Source: Sulfotelmatobacter sp049792875
Lineage (GTDB): Bacteria > Acidobacteriota > Terriglobia > Terriglobales > Acidobacteriaceae
Assembly (NCBI GenBank): GCA_049792875.1
Contig: JBARBI010000320.1
Coordinates: 1-64,000, forward strand
Direction: 5' to 3'
Length of the DNA: 64,000 nucleotides
The translations under genes and the position numbers were made by a program. Within the stretch, counting starts at the first letter, position 1. Each line of letters begins with the position of its first letter. A model generated the notes under the pieces. That model was not told the origin of the DNA. It ran no database searches and saw nothing but the letters and a program-made list of their open reading frames with translations. Positions 17,728 to 26,041 of this stretch are shown here, piece after piece.

Positions 17728-17988
17728 TTACATCACCATCGCCAGGTTTTCCAGTTCGAACTGCAGGACCGGCAGGGCGCACCCCGCCATCTCGACCCGG
17801 CCCGCCGCGTCCAGCGCTGCCTTGGGCGAAACCCCATAGCCGCGGCCCATCAGAAACACCTGGAGCAATTCGGCTGCCTCGTAGGAATCGATCATGCCAC
17901 CCTGGAGCAGATCATTCCGGAGCGCCGCCAGTTCGGTCATCGTGAATCTGTCTTTGTCGTTCATCTTCTCGTTCGTCATGGTCGTCAT
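17728..17988 (-). CDS. Small acidic protein of unknown function
   Basis: Protein of 86 residues from the ATG at 17988; an ATG three codons later (17979) has better spacing (11 bases) from the GGAGG just upstream and may be the true start. The sequence is helical and acidic (DRFTMTELAALRNDLLQGGMIDSYEAAELLQVFL), with no membrane segment or metal motif. It stands alone between a zinc-ribbon gene and the cytochrome gene. Not recognised. Confidence 0.6.
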   Translation of the reverse strand: MTTMTNEKMNDKDRFTMTELAALRNDLLQGGMIDSYEAAELLQVFLMGRGYGVSPKAALDAAGRVEMAGCALPVLQFELENLAMVM

Positions 17989-18379
17989 CACCTCCGACTC
18001 CGACCTTCTACATCCTTGCCGTATTAGACTCATCGGCAGCTACTGAAGTTGCATGCAATTCTGCTGCCGCAATTGCCCTACTTTTCCTATTACGGTCCCC
18101 AAGCCCCTCTGGTTTCATTTAACCCCTGTGGATATCGAAAGTTGCGGGCAACCCCAAGAGCCCTTTCTGCGGCTCCTAGGTTTCCTTGGTACCCAAAAGT
18201 AATCGCACGAGTGACACAATGTGTCGTTTAGAGACGGGTTGTGTGAACAATCCCCCAGTCCCCAGAGCCCGCAGACTTCTCGCGAAACGCCGAGCGGTTG
18301 GGGACATTCGTCGAATAAAATGGGCGGCGCCAAGGACTGAATCGGAGAGCGGTCGATCCTTGATCGAAAGTGAAAAAAC
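17989..18379. other. Intergenic stretch upstream of cytochrome gene
   Basis: No gene supported. It must carry the promoters of both the divergent small protein and the cytochrome, but no convincing -35/-10 pair was picked out. Confidence 0.4.
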
Positions 18380-20029
18380 ATGAAAGTCGTGAAAGCGCTT
18401 CTTCTAGTGCTTCTCATGGTCGCAGTTGTGGGAGCCGTCGGCGGTGTCTTATTGATACGGCGGGGTTTCCGCGCTACCTCTACCCCTTCCGGGTGGGAAT
18501 CGGCGCTTGCCCGAACCCTGCGAGACCTGGCGATTCCCTCCCCCGAACGAAGCGCGAAGAATCCCCTCGCGGCGACTCCGGAAATCCTGCAGGAAGGCCG
18601 GGAGTCGTTCTTAACCCAGTGCGCAGCCTGTCACGGCATCGATGGCAGTGGGATGACACAAATGGGGCTGAACCTCTACCCAAGAGTGCCCGATCTGCGC
18701 GCGGCTGCGTGCCAGAGACTCAGCGACGGCGAAATCCACTACATCGTTGAGAACGGAGTCCAACTGACAGGAATGCCGGCCTGGGGCAATCCGCACCTGG
18801 AATCCTCCGCTAACAGCTGGAAACTCGTCCTATTTATTAGGAGCCTTCGGCCGCTTACCAAGGAAGAGCAATCGCAGGCGGCGGCGGCCGCCGGTTCGGC
18901 ACACTACGTCGGCTCCGCGGCTTGCGAGAAATGCCATGCCGAGATCTATGCCCGCTGGAAGAAGACGCCCATGGCGAACGTTATTCGGGACCCGCGCACG
19001 CATCCTGAGGCCATCATTCCCAACCTCGCCACCAACCATGTCGCCAGGTTCACTCAGGACCAGGTTGCCTTCGTTTACGGCAGCTTGTGGAAGCAGCGCT
19101 ATTTCACCAAGGTGGGTGACGACTATTTTCCGTTGCCGGTGCAGTGGGTGGTCGGGAACCGCACCTGGCGTCCTTATATGGTCCCGGCGACGGGCGGAGA
19201 CTGGTGGGGAGCGCTCTATCCCCCGGACAACATGCAGCGGCCGACCGGCCCCACTTGCGACGGTTGCCACTCCGTCGCTTACAACATCCACACCAAACAG
19301 GTGGCGGAATGGAACGTCGGGTGTGAACGCTGCCATGGACCGGGCAGCGAGCACGTCGCGCATCCCACCCGTGGCAATATGGTGAATCCCGCGCAAATGG
19401 ATCCGGTGGCAGCCAACGACACCTGCGTCCAGTGCCATTCCCAGGGACAGCCCCAGACCAACCCTATTGAGGGAAAGCTTTACGACTGGCCGGTCGGCTA
19501 CCGCGTCGGTCTAAGGCTGCAGGACTATTGGAAACTTGAGGACTGCAAGCTGGGGGAAACCACCTTCTATTACTTCCCGGACTGCACTGCGCACAAGAAC
19601 CGCATGCAGGGCAACGACTTTGCGCAGAGCGTCATGTATGAGCACGGCATCACCTGCTCCTCCTGCCACGATGTGCACGGCACGGCAAACTATGCGCAAT
19701 TACGGAAGCCAGCAAATCAGATCTGCCTGGATTGTCATGGGCCCTCCTCGGCGAATGGCCCGCACACCGCCACCCTGGAAGCGCATACGCACCACAAAGA
19801 GGGCAGTGCTGGAAGCGAGTGCATTGCCTGTCACATGCCGGCGATCCAGACGGAGGGGGTTCCGGACACATTTGTGCATGCCCACACTTTCCGGTTCATC
19901 TCGCCGGCCATGAACGACAAGTACAAGATCCCCGATCCCTGCACTTCCTGTCATAAGGACAAATCCACGGCTTGGGCCGAAGAGGCGATGAGTCGATGGG
20001 GCGAGCGTTCCCCTTGGCGGCTTCGCTAA
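18380..20029 (+). CDS. Nine-heme cytochrome c: monoheme domain fused to octaheme module
   Basis: Protein of 549 residues with an N-terminal membrane anchor (about 5-26). It contains nine CxxCH sites: CAACH (81), CEKCH (182), CDGCH (293), CERCH (315), CVQCH (349), CSSCH (426), CLDCH (449), CIACH (481) and CTSCH (521). The first lies in a class I cytochrome c domain (about 65-160, distal Met in LTGMPAWG). The other eight form a separate module of the cytochrome c554/octaheme type, starting YVGSAACEKCHAEIYARWK. It acts in the periplasm as an electron carrier or reductase; the substrate cannot be deduced. It has no cytochrome-maturation genes nearby. Confidence 0.9.
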   Translation: MKVVKALLLVLLMVAVVGAVGGVLLIRRGFRATSTPSGWESALARTLRDLAIPSPERSAKNPLAATPEILQEGRESFLTQCAACHGIDGSGMTQMGLNLYPRVPDLRAAACQRLSDGEIHYIVENGVQLTGMPAWGNPHLESSANSWKLVLFIRSLRPLTKEEQSQAAAAAGSAHYVGSAACEKCHAEIYARWKKTPMANVIRDPRTHPEAIIPNLATNHVARFTQDQVAFVYGSLWKQRYFTKVGDDYFPLPVQWVVGNRTWRPYMVPATGGDWWGALYPPDNMQRPTGPTCDGCHSVAYNIHTKQVAEWNVGCERCHGPGSEHVAHPTRGNMVNPAQMDPVAANDTCVQCHSQGQPQTNPIEGKLYDWPVGYRVGLRLQDYWKLEDCKLGETTFYYFPDCTAHKNRMQGNDFAQSVMYEHGITCSSCHDVHGTANYAQLRKPANQICLDCHGPSSANGPHTATLEAHTHHKEGSAGSECIACHMPAIQTEGVPDTFVHAHTFRFISPAMNDKYKIPDPCTSCHKDKSTAWAEEAMSRWGERSPWRLR

Positions 20030-20103
20030 GGCGCTTAGAAGGGTGGGACCAGCGTCGGAATTCTGGTGGCTACGGGCCTCAAATTCGGAGAACAAGCATG
20101 CAC

Positions 20104-20180
20104 TGTCCTCTTGAGCGAAGCGAACGACCTGTGCACGCGCGGGCAACTACGTCGGTTCTTCACTTCGTTAAGGATGACAA
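20104..20180. repeat. GAGCGAAGCGAA dyad repeat, copy 1
   Basis: Left arm GTCCTCTTGAGCGAAGCGAA at 20104-20123 and right arm CACTTCGTTAAGGATGACA ending near 20179. The arms are more diverged than in the other copies. It lies in the gap after the cytochrome gene. Confidence 0.7.
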
Positions 20181-20266
20181 GAACAAGCTATGCTGCGAAC
20201 TTGCGAGTCGTAACACGCTCCCGTCCGGGCCTGCCCATCCCGACGATAGCCGATGGCTCAGAGAAG

Positions 20267-20695
20267 TTACGCCGGCTCCAGCACCTTGTCCCGCACTTGC
20301 GCGGTCAGGCTCTCGAACTGCGAGTGATCGAGGCAGACCGCGTGCTGGCCGTAGCGGGCTTCCTTTCCCACGACATGCCAGTAAGGCATCCAGCAGAACT
20401 GCTTGCGTTCCACCCCACCTTCAAGCACCACCAGGAACGGGTAGAACGTGACTTCCTCTTCCTCTTCGCCCAGCCACGACTCCAGCCTGCCGGGAAGGAA
20501 TGCGGAAACAACCTTGAAGTCTCCGTCGCCCACGCCCAGCTGGAAGTCAAGATTCACGTGCAACTCGCGCGTGCCGGCGCAGTCTGGGCAATCTTCAGGA
20601 GTCATTTTCGAGAAGTCGTACAGGGTGTCGAACAGCTTTTGGTGCGCGCGATATTTCTTATGACATTGAGTGCAGTAAAAGTATTGTGCAGACAC
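20267..20695 (-). CDS. Zinc-ribbon protein of unknown function
   Basis: Protein of 142 residues. The N-terminus has two CxxC knuckles, YCTQCHKKY (Cys8, Cys11) and DCPDCAGT (near 36-39), forming a zinc ribbon. The remainder is mixed alpha/beta with an acidic WLGEEEEEVTFYPF stretch. It has no signal peptide. It is followed, 135 bases away on the same strand, by a Trm112-like gene, with a boundary inverted repeat between them. Not assignable to a known enzyme. Confidence 0.7.
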   Translation of the reverse strand: MSAQYFYCTQCHKKYRAHQKLFDTLYDFSKMTPEDCPDCAGTRELHVNLDFQLGVGDGDFKVVSAFLPGRLESWLGEEEEEVTFYPFLVVLEGGVERKQFCWMPYWHVVGKEARYGQHAVCLDHSQFESLTAQVRDKVLEPA

Positions 20696-20718
20696 AGGGG
20701 AACCTTCCTTTCGCAGGA

Positions 20719-20794
20719 AGATTGCTGATTGATGATTGGAAATACTTGCGTTGCGGGCTCGAGGCTTTCAATCAACAATCAGAAATCAACAATC
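20719..20794. repeat. Boundary inverted repeat a (GATTGNTGATT words)
   Basis: Left arm AGATTGCTGATTGATGATTG and right arm CAATCAACAATCAGAAATCA at 20769-20788 region, an imperfect inverted repeat made of reiterated GATTG/TGATT words, in the gap between the two zinc-ribbon type genes. Confidence 0.65.
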
Positions 20795-20829
20795 TCCCTC
20801 CAGCCGCTGACCCTCCCAGCGATGTCCAA

Positions 20830-20997
20830 TCAGGGCTCGATCGTAGCCTCATCGACCAGCATGATGGGGATGTCGTCCTTGACCGCATAGACCCGGTGGC
20901 ACTGCGTGCACTTCAAAGTCTCCGGGTTTTGGCGGTACTCGAGCGCCTGCTTGCACGCTGGACAAACCAGAATTTCCAGTAGGTCTTTGGCAATCAT
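20830..20997 (-). CDS. Trm112/UPF0434-family small zinc protein
   Basis: Protein of 55 residues using the ATG at 20997 (MIAKDLLEILVCPACK); the longer frame to 21072 lies in an inverted repeat and was rejected. It has the family pattern LLEILVCPACKQ, then LKCTQCHRVYAVKDDIPIMLVDEA, two CxxC knuckles and the conserved DIPIML. Trm112-like proteins activate methyltransferases in eukaryotes and archaea; in bacteria the partner is usually unknown. It is divergent from folD. Confidence 0.88.
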   Translation of the reverse strand: MIAKDLLEILVCPACKQALEYRQNPETLKCTQCHRVYAVKDDIPIMLVDEATIEP

Positions 20998-21059
20998 GAC
21001 CTGTGCATTGTACGACAAGGGCGGAAGGGCGGGTGTGATCGGGCTCACACCCCCTTTGC

Positions 21060-21163
21060 ACCACGTAGACATGGAGGCACGGAGGAACCCGAGAAAATGG
21101 GATCAGTCCTCTTGGCGGTGAATTTCCCCTTGTTTATTCTTTTCGGTGCCTCCGTGGTGAGAG
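21060..21163. repeat. Boundary inverted repeat h (CCACGGAGGCACGGAG word)
   Basis: Left arm CCACGTAGACATGGAGGCAC and right arm GGTGCCTCCGTGGTGA, separated by about 60 bases, between the Trm112-like gene and folD. The same word recurs in the repeat between folD and coaE. Confidence 0.65.
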
Positions 21164-21203
21164 CTGGTTGGGGCAGTTGCGATAGAATCTCACCGGAGTC
21201 CGA

Positions 21204-22145
21204 ATGCCCGCTACTGTCCTCGATGGAACCAAGATCGCGCAAGACATCCGCAGCGAAGTGGCCGCGGAAGTAAGAACCATGGCAGCCGCTGGGGTGCGTC
21301 CGGGGTTGGCCGTCGTCCTCGTCGGACACAACCCTGCGTCCGAGATCTACGTGCGCGGCAAAGTCAAAGCCTGTGAGGAAGTTGGCGTCTACAGCGCGAA
21401 GCTGGCTCCGCCGGAATCCTCCACTACCGCCGAGCTGCTGGCGGTGATTGACGAGCTCAACCGCCGCGACGATGTTGATGGAATCCTGGTGCAGTTGCCG
21501 CTGCCGGCCCACGTTGATGCGAAAAAAGTGCTGATGGCGGTTGACCCGGCCAAGGATGTCGACGGATTCCATCCCGTCAACATCGGATTCCTGTCCACGC
21601 AGCGTCCCGGGCTTGTACCCTGTACGCCGGCGGGTGTCATCGAGATCCTGAAGCGCAGCAGCATTCCCATCGCCGGGCGTGATGCCGTGGTTGTTGGACG
21701 CAGCGACATCGTGGGCAAGCCAGCCGCCATGCTGCTGCTGAACGCCAACGCCACCGTGACGGTATGCCACTCGAAGACGCACGACCTGCCCGGCGTGTGC
21801 CGGCGCGCCGACATTCTGGTGGCCGCCATCGGCCGCGCCGGGATGATCACCAGGGCTTTCGTGAAGCCAGGCGCGACCGTCATTGACGTTGGGATGAACA
21901 GCGTGACCGACCCGGCGGAATTCGAGCGCTTTTTCGCCGGCAACGCCAAACGGGAAGAAGCGTTCCGCAAGAAGGGATCCACCCTTATTGGCGACGTCCA
22001 CCCCGAAGTCGCGGAGATTGCAGGCGCCCTCACCCCCGTGCCCGGTGGAGTGGGCCCGCTGACCATCGCGATGCTGATGTTCAACACCGTGAAAGCGGCA
22101 AAGATGCGGCGGGGAAACCGCGTACCGGAACTGTCGCGGGCATAG
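21204..22145 (+). CDS. folD: Methylenetetrahydrofolate dehydrogenase/cyclohydrolase FolD
   Basis: Protein of 313 residues, slightly longer than usual (about 285) because of an insertion with ERFFAGNAKREEAFRKKG (about 250-270) and a C-terminal tail. Signatures: YVRGKVKAC with Tyr49 and catalytic Lys53, VDGILVQLPLP, PAKDVDGFHPVN, PCTPAGV, VVGRSDIVGKP (NADP site) and the closing GDVHPEVAE..TPVPGGVGPLTIAMLMFNT. It interconverts methylene-, methenyl- and formyl-tetrahydrofolate for purine and methionine metabolism. Confidence 0.97.
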   Translation: MPATVLDGTKIAQDIRSEVAAEVRTMAAAGVRPGLAVVLVGHNPASEIYVRGKVKACEEVGVYSAKLAPPESSTTAELLAVIDELNRRDDVDGILVQLPLPAHVDAKKVLMAVDPAKDVDGFHPVNIGFLSTQRPGLVPCTPAGVIEILKRSSIPIAGRDAVVVGRSDIVGKPAAMLLLNANATVTVCHSKTHDLPGVCRRADILVAAIGRAGMITRAFVKPGATVIDVGMNSVTDPAEFERFFAGNAKREEAFRKKGSTLIGDVHPEVAEIAGALTPVPGGVGPLTIAMLMFNTVKAAKMRRGNRVPELSRA

Positions 22146-22147
22146 AA

Positions 22148-22310
22148 TCCACCACGGAGGCACGGAGTTAGGGACAAAACAATTGTTTAAGTTTTGATGG
22201 TTGATGGGAAAGCTTCGCTCTCAAGATCCGACCTGGCGGCAGGTTGATTCAACCAGCGGGAATCAACCATCAACAATTGTTTTCTCCGTGCTCGGTGTCT
22301 CCGTGGTGAA
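22148..22310. repeat. Long nested inverted repeat b between folD and coaE
   Basis: Outer arms carry CACCACGGAGGCACGGAG (from 22149) and CTCCGTG..CTCCGTGGTGA (to 22310). Inner arms are exact: AAAACAATTGTT pairs with AACAATTGTTTT, and GATGGTTGAT pairs with ATCAACCATC. The whole can fold into one long hairpin of about 165 bases filling the gene gap. Confidence 0.8.
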
Positions 22311-22328
22311 ATCGTTTTGGGGGTTTGC

Positions 22329-23000
22329 ATGCTGAAAGTTGGCCTCACTGGCGGCATCGCTGCCGGTAAGTCGGTTGTCGGCGAGAGGTTTGTCTCCCTG
22401 GGCGCGCATCTGGTGCAGGCGGACCGCATGGCGCATTCGCTGATGCAGCCCGGCGAAGCCGTCTATAACGAAGTCGTCCGCCATTTCGGCGGCGGCATTC
22501 TCAATCCCGATGGCAGCGTCAATCGAGCCAAGTTGGCTGAGATTGCATTCGGCGCAGCCACTGACGCCGAGGGCAAGCGCGCATCACGCATCGAGGAACT
22601 CAACCGCATCGTGCATCCCGCGGTGATTCGCAGTCAGGATGAATGGATGCGGGCGATCGGCGCACAGGATCCGCGCGCTGTTGCGATCGTCGAGGCGGCG
22701 CTGATTCTCGAAGCAGGCGCGGTTGAGCACTTCGACCGGCTGATTGTCGTCACTTGCAACGCCGAGCAGCGGGTCGCCCGCTTTGCCGCCCGCCAGAAGA
22801 TTGACCTAGAGGCCGCGCGCAAGGAAGTGGTCCGCCGCATGGCCGCCCAACTCCCCGACGAAGAAAAGATCAAAGCTGCTGACCACGTAATCGACAACTC
22901 CGGCTCCCTAGACCAGTCGCGCGAGCAAGTGCGGGTCGTCTGGGAGAAACTGCGACAGGAAGCGGACAAGTCCTCCAGACGCGCCGAATTGTCATTCTGA
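22329..23000 (+). CDS. coaE: Dephospho-CoA kinase CoaE
   Basis: Protein of 223 residues using the ATG at 22329 (a TTG four codons earlier was not chosen). Walker A GGIAAGKS at 8-15; then LVQADRMAHSLMQPG, the substrate-binding segment of CoaE; LNRIVHPAV; EAALILEAGAVEHFDRLIVVTC; and the arginine-rich lid (RFAARQ). It performs the last step of coenzyme A synthesis. A boundary repeat separates it from folD. Confidence 0.95.
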   Translation: MLKVGLTGGIAAGKSVVGERFVSLGAHLVQADRMAHSLMQPGEAVYNEVVRHFGGGILNPDGSVNRAKLAEIAFGAATDAEGKRASRIEELNRIVHPAVIRSQDEWMRAIGAQDPRAVAIVEAALILEAGAVEHFDRLIVVTCNAEQRVARFAARQKIDLEAARKEVVRRMAAQLPDEEKIKAADHVIDNSGSLDQSREQVRVVWEKLRQEADKSSRRAELSF

Positions 23001-23062
23001 TGAGCGAAGCGAAAGACCTACGCAATTTACCGGGTGCAAGAAATTACACGGGTCCTTCGCGG
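22990..23062. repeat. GAGCGAAGCGAA dyad repeat, copy 2
   Basis: Left arm GTCATTCTGATGAGCGAAGCGAA begins inside the last codons of coaE, and the right arm has GGGTCCTTCGCGGC; the second arm is truncated. coaE thus ends within the repeat. Confidence 0.65.
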
Positions 23063-23128
23063 CAAAAAGGCGCCGCTCGGCATGAACTGTGAATCGATGA
23101 TTGTGGATCTATGAGCTAGAATCCGGGC

Positions 23129-23461
23129 ATGAAGCCCAAGACGTTGTACCTCGTGCTCTGCTTCGTCGGCTGGTTGCTTCCTTATTCACAGTTTGTTCCA
23201 TGGGTATTTCAGCATGGCCTGAATCTTCCGCTATTCGCTCGCGAGCTGTTCGCCAACCGTATCGGCGCGTTCTTCGGGATGGATGTCATCGTTTCGGCCG
23301 GGGCGCTGCTGGTGTTCACTCGGATCGAGAGTGTACGGCTGGGGATTCGAGGGCGCTGGCTGGTAGTTGTTGCGGTGCTTACCGTGGGAGTTTCGCTTGG
23401 GCTGCCGCTGTTTCTCTACCTTCGGGAATTGAACCTGGAGCGCAAATCTGCCGTGACGTAG
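23129..23461 (+). CDS. DUF2834-type small membrane protein
   Basis: Protein of 110 residues with three predicted helices (about 5-25, 45-65 and 78-98). The opening MKPKTLYLVLCFVGWLLPYS followed by FFGMDVIVSAGALLVF fits the DUF2834 family (TM1 ending LPYSQF; TM2 containing FGMDVI). Function unknown. It lies between coaE and an HtrA-like protease on the same strand. Confidence 0.75.
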   Translation: MKPKTLYLVLCFVGWLLPYSQFVPWVFQHGLNLPLFARELFANRIGAFFGMDVIVSAGALLVFTRIESVRLGIRGRWLVVVAVLTVGVSLGLPLFLYLRELNLERKSAVT

Positions 23462-23521
23462 GCGCGCGACTCGGTCTCAGCGCATACCGGGTTAAGTCTC
23501 AGTTTGCCAGTTCTGACCGGC

Positions 23522-23572
23522 TGGGCAGTCGAGCTTTGCTCGACGGACAGCCGAGGGCGGCTGTCCCCACAT
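23522..23572. repeat. GTGGGGACNGCC repeat family, copy 1
   Basis: Contains the stem GGACAGCC..GGCTGTCC (23545-23566) followed by CCACAT, preceded by a shorter stem GTCGAGC/GCTCGAC. Related copies lie at 36268-36294 (reverse orientation) and 63838-63887. Confidence 0.65.
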
Positions 23573-23692
23573 GCGTGTGCTGAAACTCCACGATGCCCAG
23601 GGTAGCGTGCTTACTGGCGGAGCATTGTTTAGAATCAAAGCCGGGACCTTTCTACTCCCCGACAACGTACATACCTTCGGACGGTTTGAATT

Positions 23693-24844
23693 ATGAAGCT
23701 CATACGGCCTTTGATCTTCGCGCTGGCCCTGGCCGGCGCGTTCTTCTACTTCACCACCTGGCGTTCAAACTCGCTTGCGGGCGGATTGCATCCCCCGACC
23801 TGGCTGAGCCGCCCGGCACAGGTGGAGATCACCGAGGCCGCTCCTGGCGAATCGCTTGACGGCGAAGAACAAAACAACATTTCGGTCTACAAGAAGAATA
23901 TTCCTTCGGTGGTGAATGTCACGTCGCGCGCCATGACCTTTGACTTCTTCTACGGCCTGGTGCCGCAGGAGGGGCAAGGCTCGGGATTCGTAATCGACAA
24001 GGAAGGCCACATCCTGACCAACTATCACGTAATCGCCGACGCGCGGCAGGTGGAAGTCACCCTGCACAACCGCAAGAAGTACAAGGCGACGGTGGTGGGT
24101 ACTGATCCGCCGCATGACCTGGCGGTGATTCAGATCAAAGCTCCGGATTTGATTCCGGCGGTGCTGGGCGATTCGCGCAATTTGCAGGTAGGACAAAAGG
24201 TATACGCCATCGGCAATCCGTTTGGCCTGGCGGGCACCATGACGCGCGGGATCGTAAGTTCTATCCGCCCGGTGCGCGAGCCCAACGGCGCCATGATTGA
24301 CGAAGCCATACAGACCGATGCCGCGATCAATCCGGGCAACTCTGGCGGCCCCTTGATGAACTGGCACGGCGAAGTCATCGGCATCAATACCATGATTCTC
24401 TCCAATGTTGGCCAGAACGCGGGTATCGGCTTTGCCATTCCCATCAACACCGCAAAGGCCGTGCTCAATGACCTGATGACGCTGGGGCGGGTGCGGCGGC
24501 CCGCGCTCGGCGTGCGCACGATCCCCATCAGCCCCGAACTGGCGGATGAAATCGGATTGCCGGTCGACTACGGACTGTTGATCGTGCAGGTGACACCGGG
24601 CGGGTCCGCCGATGGAGCGGGTCTTCGCGCGGGCACGGAGCGAGCGTACCTCGGGAATACTCCAATTATGCTGGGCGGCGACCTGATTGTGGCCATCGAC
24701 GATCAGAAGGTGCAGGACGAAGACGACTTGGCCCAGATGATGAATAACCACCGCGCCGGAGACACGGTGAAGGTGACCATCTACCGCAACAAGAAGAAGA
24801 TGGATGTGAGCGTATCGCTAGGAGAAGCGCGGCAGCAGGTGTAA
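23693..24844 (+). CDS. HtrA/DegP-like S1C serine protease with one PDZ domain
   Basis: Protein of 383 residues with an N-terminal membrane anchor (about 5-21). The trypsin-like domain has an intact triad: His112 (NYHVI), Asp142 (PHDLAVI) and Ser217 (GNSGGP). A single PDZ domain follows (about 275-375), with a GLLIVQVTPGGSADGAGLRAG carboxylate loop. This is the DegS/HtrA layout rather than two-PDZ DegP. It degrades or senses misfolded envelope proteins in the periplasm. No sigma-E/anti-sigma genes are adjacent. Confidence 0.95.
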   Translation: MKLIRPLIFALALAGAFFYFTTWRSNSLAGGLHPPTWLSRPAQVEITEAAPGESLDGEEQNNISVYKKNIPSVVNVTSRAMTFDFFYGLVPQEGQGSGFVIDKEGHILTNYHVIADARQVEVTLHNRKKYKATVVGTDPPHDLAVIQIKAPDLIPAVLGDSRNLQVGQKVYAIGNPFGLAGTMTRGIVSSIRPVREPNGAMIDEAIQTDAAINPGNSGGPLMNWHGEVIGINTMILSNVGQNAGIGFAIPINTAKAVLNDLMTLGRVRRPALGVRTIPISPELADEIGLPVDYGLLIVQVTPGGSADGAGLRAGTERAYLGNTPIMLGGDLIVAIDDQKVQDEDDLAQMMNNHRAGDTVKVTIYRNKKKMDVSVSLGEARQQV

Positions 24845-24855
24845 GGAATAGCAGG

Positions 24856-24956
24856 GCGTCATCCTGACGGAGCCACTTTTCAGGCGGAAGCAAGGATCTC
24901 GCGCGGGATGCAGCGTCAGCCCCCGCTTCCGTCTCTCCTTGAAAACCGCGCGATTC
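24856..24956. repeat. GTCATCCTGA-type repeat variant
   Basis: Begins GTCATCCTGACGGAGCCACT, like the left end of the GAGCGAAGCGAA family, but its arms are GGCGGAAGC and GCTTCCGTC. Probably a related intergenic dyad. Confidence 0.45.
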
Positions 24957-25092
24957 CCCTGTAGTCTGTCGTCCTGCCTATGACTGCTGTCCTTTAATTC
25001 CGCGGGTTGCAAGCTTGAGCGAGGCGAGTGGGGTCATGTAAGCGCCGCGCTCCTTCCGGAGTGTTGTCTCAAAACCAGAAAGGATTACTCCC

Positions 25093-25911
25093 ATGCAATT
25101 CGTGGATAAGGCATTCGCTCGCCGTCTGGAATCGGTCGAGGAGATGCCGCAAGTGTTGTACGCACGGACGTTTCAGAAGACGCGGCCTGAGATGGGAGCC
25201 GCGGAGGAAGAGATCTGCGGTGGGCACATGATCTTTGCGGGGCTGGGTTCGCCCATCGGGCGGGCCACCGGCGTGGGCCTCGACCGTCCGTTTACGGCGG
25301 AGGACCTGGATCGCGTGGAACAGTTCTACCGCGCGCACGAGGCTCCTTCGCAGGTGGATTTGTGTTCCATGCACGAGCCATCTGTGTTTGAGCTGTTCAA
25401 GGAGCGCGGGTACGCGATCGCAGAGTTGAATAACGTGCTGTACCGGAAGCTGGAGGCGGAGGAAAGGTTTGCTCCGCCTCCCGTGGGATGCGAGATCCGG
25501 CGCAGCCTGCCGGAGGAAGCCGACACTGCTGGCGCCATTGTCGAGTGTGCGTTTTTCCCGGATGGCGCGCCGGAGGCCTATCGGGGACTCGTCGCTCCCT
25601 TCTACCAGATGGAGCGGGCGCTGGCGTTCGTGGCCAGCATCGAGGGCAGGCTGGTGGCGTGCGGCACCGGGCTGGTCATTCCGGAGCACAGGGTCTTTGC
25701 CCTGTGTGGCGCGGGCACTCTTGCCGAGGTCCGCGGACGAGGGCTGCAGACGGCGCTGTTGCAAGCTCGCATGACGGCTGCAGTCAACGCAGGATGCGAG
25801 TATGCGGTCGTTGTTACGCAGGGCGGCACAACCTCCCAGCGCAACGCGGAGCGGTTGGGTTTTCGCGTGGCGTACAGCAAGGTCACGGTGATCAAACAAT
25901 TGAAGGCGTAA
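25093..25911 (+). CDS. GNAT-family N-acetyltransferase
   Basis: Protein of 272 residues; AAGGA precedes the ATG. The C-terminal half is a GNAT domain (about 140-265): FVASIEGRLVACGTGLVI, then the acetyl-CoA loop AEVRGRGLQTALLQARM, then YAVVVTQGGTTSQRNAERLGFRVAYSKV, the last the familiar N-x-x-A-x-x-L-G-F ending. The N-terminal half is a less conserved degenerate GNAT-like domain. The substrate is unknown. Confidence 0.9.
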   Translation: MQFVDKAFARRLESVEEMPQVLYARTFQKTRPEMGAAEEEICGGHMIFAGLGSPIGRATGVGLDRPFTAEDLDRVEQFYRAHEAPSQVDLCSMHEPSVFELFKERGYAIAELNNVLYRKLEAEERFAPPPVGCEIRRSLPEEADTAGAIVECAFFPDGAPEAYRGLVAPFYQMERALAFVASIEGRLVACGTGLVIPEHRVFALCGAGTLAEVRGRGLQTALLQARMTAAVNAGCEYAVVVTQGGTTSQRNAERLGFRVAYSKVTVIKQLKA

Positions 25912-25933
25912 AGTCGGAAGCGTGCGCCGCCAG

Positions 25934-25958
25934 ACTAGCGCCGGCATCTTGCCGGCTG
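25934..25958. repeat. Short GC-rich dyad, second copy
   Basis: GCGCCGGCATCTTGCCGGC forms a stem with a short loop; the same word appears in inverted orientation near 13868. It lies between the two acetyltransferase genes. Confidence 0.45.
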
Positions 25959-26041
25959 TCCCGAGGGCGTCTGGCTCGGCGTCGGAGGCGCTACTTCGAC
26001 ACCGTTGCAGTTCCACAAGCGTGCGTAGGATAGTGGAAGCG

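Noticed and set aside
20100..20190. A possible CRISPR-like or tRNA remnant in repeat-rich gaps
   Set aside because: The words are dyads not regularly spaced direct repeats, and no cloverleaf or T-arm was found; no tRNA or CRISPR array in the window.
21045..22163. A 372-codon open frame opposite folD
   Set aside because: Antisense to folD; translation is His/Gly/Arg-rich and not protein-like.
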